Positions 41,982-46,590 of a stretch of DNA of 46,590 nt are shown here, in pieces. Position 1 is the first letter of the stretch. The number at the start of each line of letters is the position of its first letter. A program made the position numbers and the translations under genes. The notes below the pieces were generated by a model. The model worked only from the letters and a program-made list of their open reading frames with translations. It was not told the origin of the DNA and made no database searches. Source of the DNA: Lachnospiraceae bacterium. Its GTDB lineage: Bacteria > Bacillota > Clostridia > Lachnospirales > Lachnospiraceae. The DNA is taken from positions 1 to 46,590 of the forward strand of contig JAAWAC010000026.1 in NCBI GenBank assembly GCA_022791975.1, in the 5' to 3' direction.

Positions 41982-44294
41982 ATGATCACCCACAACAAAC
42001 ATTTATTTTGCTTGTCCACTTCCCACACCTCCTATGCCTTTCGCGTAGAGGAGGCAGGCCATCTGGAACATCTTCACTATGGCCCCCGCATGCAACTGGG
42101 AGAACAGGGCGAAGCTGCCCTGGCCCAAAGGCACAGCTCTCTTCCCAGCGCCACCATTGCTTATGACCCTTCCACCCCAAATCTCAGCATGGAGCTGCTG
42201 CGCCAGGAAATTTCCACCCTGGGCAAGGGAGATTTCGGAGATCCCTATTTGGATCTGGAATTTTCTGATGGAAGCCGTACCTGTGATTTTGTCTTTGACT
42301 CCTGGGAAATTTCCGATGAGAAACCCAATCTAAAAGGGCTTCCTTCTGCTCTTCCTCCCAACTCCCTGGACAAAACCACCCTCTGTGTCCGTTTACGGGA
42401 GGCAAATGGGCGTGGGCTGTCTCTCTACTTATATTACACGGTTTACGAAGAATGTGATATTATCGCCCGCTGCGCCACACTTGTCAATGACAGCAAGGAG
42501 CCTCTTATTCTTCGGCGGTTTTTAAGCTCCCAGCTGGACTTTGACGACAGCGATTTTGAGCTAATTAATTTTCACGGAAGCTGGACCAGTGAGATGCACA
42601 AATCCATCACACCCTGCAAAGGAAAAACCGTGGTAAGTGAGACTCGGCTGGGCTTTAGCAGCAACCGGGCCAATCCCTTTGTTATGCTGGCCCGTCCGGA
42701 TTGCACAGAGGCCTTTGGAGAGGTCTACGGAAGCAATTTAGTCTACAGCGGCAATCACAGAGAATGTGCCCAGAGCGGAGAGCTTAGTCGACTTAGGTTT
42801 TCCACCGGAATCCAACCGGAGGGCTTTACCTGGACCCTACAGCCAGGGGAGAGCTTTTCCACCCCGGAGGCTGTCTTAAGCTATTCTTCCTCTGGCTTTG
42901 AGGGACTTAGCCGAAATTATCACCGATTTATCCGCCAGTACATTCTTCGTGGCTCCTGGGCCCATAAGCCACGCCCGGTTTTACTCAACAGCTGGGAAGC
43001 CGCATATTTTAATTTTAATGAAGAAAAGCTTCTGGCCATGGCAGATCTGGCCAAACAGGCAGGTATTGAGCTTTTTGTGCTGGATGACGGATGGTTTGGA
43101 AAGCGTAATAGTACCAAGAGTTCCCTGGGAGACTGGGTTTGTAACTACGAAAAGCTTCCCCATGGTATCCAGGGACTGTCAGACCGTATTCACCAAAAGG
43201 GACTGCAATTTGGCATCTGGGTAGAGCCGGAGGCTGTCAACATGGACAGTGATTTGTTCCGGGCTCATCCAGACTGGACCCTGTCTGTTCCCGGACAGCC
43301 CAACAGCGAGGGCCGCAATACCCGCCTTCTGGACTATGCCAATCCTCAGGTTATTGACTATATATATGAGGCTCTCTGCAAGGTATTTTCTCAGGGTGTG
43401 GACTATGTGAAATGGGACATGAATCGAGGGATCAGCGACTGCTACAGTCCCTATCTGCCAAAGGAGCGGCAGGGGGAAACGGGACACCGGTTTCTCCTGG
43501 GACTTTACCATTTACTGGATCGACTGACCGAGACCTTTCCCCATATTTTATTTGAGAGCTGTGCCTCTGGTGGGAACCGGGCAGATTTAGGTCTCTTGTG
43601 CTATATGCCCCAGTTTTGGGCCAGCGACAATTCGGATGCTCTTTGCCGACAGCGAATTCAGACCAATTACTCCTATGGCTATCCCTTGAGCGTTTTGGGC
43701 TGCCATGTATCCTCCATTCCCAATCACCAGACCTTACGGGAAACTCCTCTGACCACCCGGTATGAGGTAGCCGCCTTTGGTGTCCTGGGCTATGAGCTGG
43801 ACCTTGAAAAGCTTAGGGAGGATGAGCTGGAAGATATCCGGGAACAGATTATCCATTACAAGGCTATCCGGGAATGGACAATGGAAGCGGATCTCTTCCG
43901 CCTTCGCACAGGGGAACAAGGACACTGGAGTTTTATGGTTCTGGGCCCTCACAAACGTCGGGGCATGATTATGACCATGCAGGAGCTTTTGCAACCGGGA
44001 AGTCCTATCTATGTTTTAAAAACTCGGGGATTACAGGAGGATGCTCTCTATCATTTTTCCAGCCGACCGGCTATGTTAAATATAAAGCCTTTAAACGGCC
44101 GGCTTACCAGTTTTTCTTCGGATGTACCCTTTGTGAGAATGCCTCGGGAAACGGAAAGCTATACGCTTTATGGAAGTCTACTGAATCATGGGGGTATCCG
44201 CCTGAAATCAGATTTTAATGGGCATAACTTAGATGAGGATACCCGATGCTATATTGATTATTCCACCCGTCTTTATCACTTGGATATGCAGTGA
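41982..44294 (+). CDS. Alpha-galactosidase, GH36
   Basis: This 770-residue cytoplasmic enzyme without signal peptide has GH36 organisation. An N-terminal beta-supersandwich (about 1-330) is followed by the catalytic barrel and a C-terminal beta domain. The nucleophile is Asp479 in YVKWDMNRGISD and the acid/base is Asp549 in WASDNSDA, with ESCASGGNRADLG between. The positions match the G. stearothermophilus AgaB pair (478/548, from memory). It removes alpha-1,6-galactose from raffinose-family sugars or galactosides. CAGGAGAAATT precedes the ATG. It is divergent from the eleven-gene operon, with which it shares the control region. It has about 40 residues more than AgaA/AgaB. No galactose genes are adjacent. 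Confidence 0.95.
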   Translation: MITHNKHLFCLSTSHTSYAFRVEEAGHLEHLHYGPRMQLGEQGEAALAQRHSSLPSATIAYDPSTPNLSMELLRQEISTLGKGDFGDPYLDLEFSDGSRTCDFVFDSWEISDEKPNLKGLPSALPPNSLDKTTLCVRLREANGRGLSLYLYYTVYEECDIIARCATLVNDSKEPLILRRFLSSQLDFDDSDFELINFHGSWTSEMHKSITPCKGKTVVSETRLGFSSNRANPFVMLARPDCTEAFGEVYGSNLVYSGNHRECAQSGELSRLRFSTGIQPEGFTWTLQPGESFSTPEAVLSYSSSGFEGLSRNYHRFIRQYILRGSWAHKPRPVLLNSWEAAYFNFNEEKLLAMADLAKQAGIELFVLDDGWFGKRNSTKSSLGDWVCNYEKLPHGIQGLSDRIHQKGLQFGIWVEPEAVNMDSDLFRAHPDWTLSVPGQPNSEGRNTRLLDYANPQVIDYIYEALCKVFSQGVDYVKWDMNRGISDCYSPYLPKERQGETGHRFLLGLYHLLDRLTETFPHILFESCASGGNRADLGLLCYMPQFWASDNSDALCRQRIQTNYSYGYPLSVLGCHVSSIPNHQTLRETPLTTRYEVAAFGVLGYELDLEKLREDELEDIREQIIHYKAIREWTMEADLFRLRTGEQGHWSFMVLGPHKRRGMIMTMQELLQPGSPIYVLKTRGLQEDALYHFSSRPAMLNIKPLNGRLTSFSSDVPFVRMPRETESYTLYGSLLNHGGIRLKSDFNGHNLDEDTRCYIDYSTRLYHLDMQ

Positions 44295-44340
44295 TTTTGA
44301 TTTCCATTACTTTTTATCTATTGGTCTACACACACTAAGG

Positions 44341-44387
44341 TGGGGGAAACATTCCAAAATGGTTTACCTCCTGGACATGTTTCCCCC
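44341..44387. repeat. Long inverted repeat upstream of the PrpR-like regulator
   Basis: GGGGGAAACAT (44342-44352) pairs with ATGTTTCCCCC (44377-44387) across a 24-base loop. There is no T-run after it, so it is not a clear terminator. Two smaller dyads follow: GGAAAC-N6-GGTTCC (44415-44432) and AAAGT-GA-ACTTT (44440-44451). These could be binding sites of the regulator on its own gene. Confidence 0.5.
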
Positions 44388-44463
44388 CATTTAGGCCGTG
44401 TTCCGGACAATATGGGAAACGTAACTGGTTCCAAGTGAAAAGTGAACTTTCCAATGGGTAAAA

Positions 44464-44492
44464 TTGTTTTTATATCAAAAATATGATAAAAT
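44464..44492 (+). promoter_or_regulatory. Promoter of the PrpR-like regulator gene
   Basis: TTGTTT, a 17-base spacer and TAAAAT lie just before AGGAAG and ATG 44509. The short leader explains why a start at TTG 44464 is not credible: that codon is the -35 box. Confidence 0.5.
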
Positions 44493-44508
44493 AAACAGGA
44501 AGTATGGA

Positions 44509-46308
44509 ATGGAGGATGCAGGATTGAAAACAAAGACAAGAATTTTAGCAGTTGTTCCCTACAATGGTATCAAAGAAATCATGAACGAAATTGCTGCCGA
44601 CAACGAGGAAATCGACTTGACAGTACACATTGGAACTCTGCAAAAGGGCTTGGAAATCGTTCAATCCTACAATCTGGATGATTTTGATATTGTAGTTGCC
44701 CGAGGTGGTACTGCCAATCTGTTTGAGCGGCACATTAAGCTTCCCATCGCCCGCATTGAGATCTCTGTCTACGATATTCTCCGTGCCATTAAGCTGGCGG
44801 AAAATTATACCAGCCGGTTTGCCATTGTGGGAATCTCCTCCACTGTTGAGAATGCAAAACTGCTGCGCAATCTTTTGCAGTATAATATTAAAATCGTCAC
44901 TCTGGCAAAGCCGGAGGATGACCGACAAGCCATTCTGGATCTTCTGGATCAGGGCTATGAGATGGTATTGTGCGATATGCGTACTACCAACACCGCCTAT
45001 GAACTGGGTATGAATTACATTCTGATTACCTCAGGGCGGGAAAGTCTTGAGGCTACCTTTACCCAGGCTATCAGCCTAGCCCACCGCCATTCCTTTCATC
45101 AACGGCTTACAAAGCTTTTTAAAACTGCCATGTCTGGCAGCCGGGAGTATGTTTTTATTTACGACGGAGAGCGAAATCTGGTATACAGCAGTTTAAGCCG
45201 AAATTTGGACAGTGAATATATCTTTCTCATTATAGAACAAAATATGGATACCTTTTTTTCTGACAGCTCCTTTCAGTTGGAGGAGCGCAAAAAGGGCCTT
45301 TTATTGACGTATCATTGCAGTCATGCCACCATTGACCAGGAGCCTTATGTGTTTATATATCTTTTCAAGCAGGATGTGCCTGCTCTGATAGATGAACTGG
45401 GAATTTCTCTCTATGAAAACCCGGAGGCCATGGTCACAGACTCTGAATTTTATGGCAGCGCCAATTTAATTGGCATTACCAGAAAGACTCTGGAAGCTTA
45501 TTCCCGGACTCTCCAGCCCGTTCTCATTCTAGGTGAAAAGGGAACTGGAAAGGACAAATCCGCTTCCTTTCTCTACCGCCACAGTGAATTCAAAAAACAT
45601 CCTTTTTTTATCATTGACTGTGAAAGTACCAACCAGAAAAAATGGAATTATTTTATGGAAAGTCCCAACTCTCCTCTGAATGATATTCATATTACCATCT
45701 ATATTAAAAATCTTCAGGCATTGCATGATTCCATTTCCGGCAAATTTCTTCCCTATTTAAAGCAAAACGATCTTTGTCGGAGAAACCGCTTTCTATTCTC
45801 CTACACCTTATCCCAGGAAATAGAAATCACCAACTCTATCTGTCAATATTTAATGAACACCCTGTCCTGCCTGGTTCTCCATCTGACTCCCCTGCGGGAT
45901 CGAACCGACGACATTCCCAATATTGCCACCCTGTATATCAGCCAGGCCAATATCAATCTGGGAAAACAGGTGGTAGGATTTGAGCCCGGAGCCCTGGCCC
46001 TGATTCAGGATTTTAATTGGAATCAGAACCTGGCGCAGTTTAAGCGGGTGATTCACCAGCTGATTGTTCTTACCGAGGGGGATTATATTAGTACGGATCT
46101 GGTCCGACAAACCCTAAAACAGGAGACACCCAAAACCACAGAATCCCTGCGTCCTGGCTATGAGATTGTAAATACCAACCAGTCTCTGGAGGATATCAGC
46201 TATGATATTGCCCGCGTGGTGCTGGAGCAGGAGGATATGAACCGGGCCAAAACCGCCGAGCGCCTTGGAATCAGCCGGACAACTCTGTGGCGAATGTTAC
46301 AGAAATAA
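44509..46308 (+). CDS. PrpR-N domain regulator with degenerate AAA+ domain and Fis-type helix-turn-helix
   Basis: This is a 599-residue regulator. Residues about 8-175 form a PrpR-type sensor (RILAVVPYNGIKEIMNEIAA; ARGGTANLFERH; VGISSTVENAKLLRNLLQYN), which usually binds acyl-CoA or organic acid signals. A PAS-like middle follows. The AAA+ domain has Walker A GEKGTGKDK (342-350) but lacks the GAFTGA loop, and at Walker B it reads TIYIKNLQAL without Asp/Glu. LHLTPLRDRTDDIPNIATLY then aligns with the normal LPPLRER-DI segment. The C-terminus has NRAKTAERLGISRTTLWRML, a Fis-type helix-turn-helix. It cannot work as a standard sigma-54 activator; it may repress or activate at sigma-A promoters. 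Likely targets are the divergent operon and alpha-galactosidase gene upstream. Confidence 0.9.
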   Translation: MEDAGLKTKTRILAVVPYNGIKEIMNEIAADNEEIDLTVHIGTLQKGLEIVQSYNLDDFDIVVARGGTANLFERHIKLPIARIEISVYDILRAIKLAENYTSRFAIVGISSTVENAKLLRNLLQYNIKIVTLAKPEDDRQAILDLLDQGYEMVLCDMRTTNTAYELGMNYILITSGRESLEATFTQAISLAHRHSFHQRLTKLFKTAMSGSREYVFIYDGERNLVYSSLSRNLDSEYIFLIIEQNMDTFFSDSSFQLEERKKGLLLTYHCSHATIDQEPYVFIYLFKQDVPALIDELGISLYENPEAMVTDSEFYGSANLIGITRKTLEAYSRTLQPVLILGEKGTGKDKSASFLYRHSEFKKHPFFIIDCESTNQKKWNYFMESPNSPLNDIHITIYIKNLQALHDSISGKFLPYLKQNDLCRRNRFLFSYTLSQEIEITNSICQYLMNTLSCLVLHLTPLRDRTDDIPNIATLYISQANINLGKQVVGFEPGALALIQDFNWNQNLAQFKRVIHQLIVLTEGDYISTDLVRQTLKQETPKTTESLRPGYEIVNTNQSLEDISYDIARVVLEQEDMNRAKTAERLGISRTTLWRMLQK

Positions 46309-46317
46309 GGATTTACA

Positions 46318-46362
46318 AAAAGGAAGACATTTCCGAAAATTACTGGAAATGTCTTCCTTTTC
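46318..46362 (+). terminator. Terminator after the PrpR-like regulator
   Basis: AAAAGGAAGACATTTCC and GGAAATGTCTTCCTTTT form a 17-bp perfect stem with a 10-base loop, followed by CTATC. Its T-rich 3' arm and A-rich 5' arm make it usable on both strands, also for the minus-strand gene at the right edge. Confidence 0.9.
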
Positions 46363-46470
46363 TATCTCCCTTTTCGGAAAAGTGTTCCTACTGCACAAAG
46401 CTTGAAATATAATACAAATTCGTGCATATAATCATTACTGTTTTTGCATCCGCTTAACAACTCACGGAAG

Positions 46471-46590
46471 CTATATGATTTGCTTTCCATTAAAATCTAT
46501 TTCATAGTAGTTATTCTCAAAATCGTACAGGCAAATCAAGTTTTCACGTATTGTAAATGGTTCTCTGTTTGAAATAGAAACAAATATATC
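46471..46590 (-). CDS. Partial hypothetical protein (C-terminus), cut by window edge
   Basis: The minus-strand frame is open from the right edge for 39 codons to TAG 46471-46473. It contains SISNREPFTIRENLICLYDF and ends YEIDFNGKQII. It is rich in Tyr, Phe, Asn and Ile, unlike the neighbouring GC-richer genes, and reads like a beta-strand C-terminal end. No family was recognised. It is too short to be sure, but the shared terminator side supports a convergent gene. Confidence 0.5.
   Translation of the reverse strand, partial: DIFVSISNREPFTIRENLICLYDFENNYYEIDFNGKQII

Noticed and set aside
1..46590. CRISPR arrays, rRNA genes, complete tRNA genes, phage structural genes
   Set aside because: None was seen: no regularly spaced repeats, no rRNA-like stretches and no full cloverleaf.

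Overview
The window looks like chromosome from a Gram-positive, spore-forming anaerobe of the Clostridia, most likely a gut or rumen Lachnospiraceae. This rests on strong AGGAGG-type ribosome binding sites, lipoproteins with Gram-positive lipoboxes, a sporulation-type (PdaA-like) deacetylase, debris resembling Clostridia conjugative elements, and a set of cytoplasmic exo-glycosidases for plant sugars. Genus is not assignable from sequence alone.

Left end (1-5100): mostly mobile-element debris and small stress-type genes. A frameshifted IS3-family transposase is followed by a decayed integrative-element gene, TGCTAAT direct repeats and a tRNA-Arg(CCU)-like 3' half that may be an old attachment site. 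Next come a VanZ-like membrane protein, a DUF3795 cysteine-rich protein, a nuclease-family fragment, and an ECF sigma / membrane regulator / zinc-ribbon membrane protein operon resembling the B. subtilis SigY module.

5405-18544: a GH51 arabinofuranosidase reads leftward. Reading rightward are a racemase and a PucR regulator, then an operon with a complete oligopeptide-type ABC transporter (binding protein, two permeases, one fused double ATPase), two different DUF917 proteins and an M20 dipeptidase between them. I read this as uptake and breakdown of small peptide- or hydantoin-like nitrogen compounds.

18600-26800: a DUF2461 gene and a second sigma factor read leftward. Divergently, a tight three-gene operon encodes a solute-binding lipoprotein with no permease, a 1316-residue hybrid histidine kinase with a degenerate GGDEF domain, and a PdaA-like deacetylase. 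This looks like a signalling system.

26783-41641: eleven genes, all leftward and closely spaced, probably one transcript. From the promoter the order is TctB, TctA, TctC (tripartite tricarboxylate-type transporter), a PdxA-family dehydrogenase, GH13, GH127-type, GH31, a MATE transporter, a second PdxA-family enzyme, a four-carbon acid sugar kinase (DUF1537) and a LarA-family racemase. Kinase plus PdxA is the known route from D-threonate to dihydroxyacetone phosphate. Combining it with TctABC, a LarA homologue and several glycosidases suggests an undescribed pathway for glycosylated sugar acids.

41642-46590: the divergent control region holds two strong promoters and three related GTTTCA/TGAAAC-type sites. 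It is followed by a GH36 alpha-galactosidase and a PrpR-type regulator whose AAA+ domain has lost the sigma-54 contact loop and Walker B acids. The right edge cuts a small gene on the minus strand.
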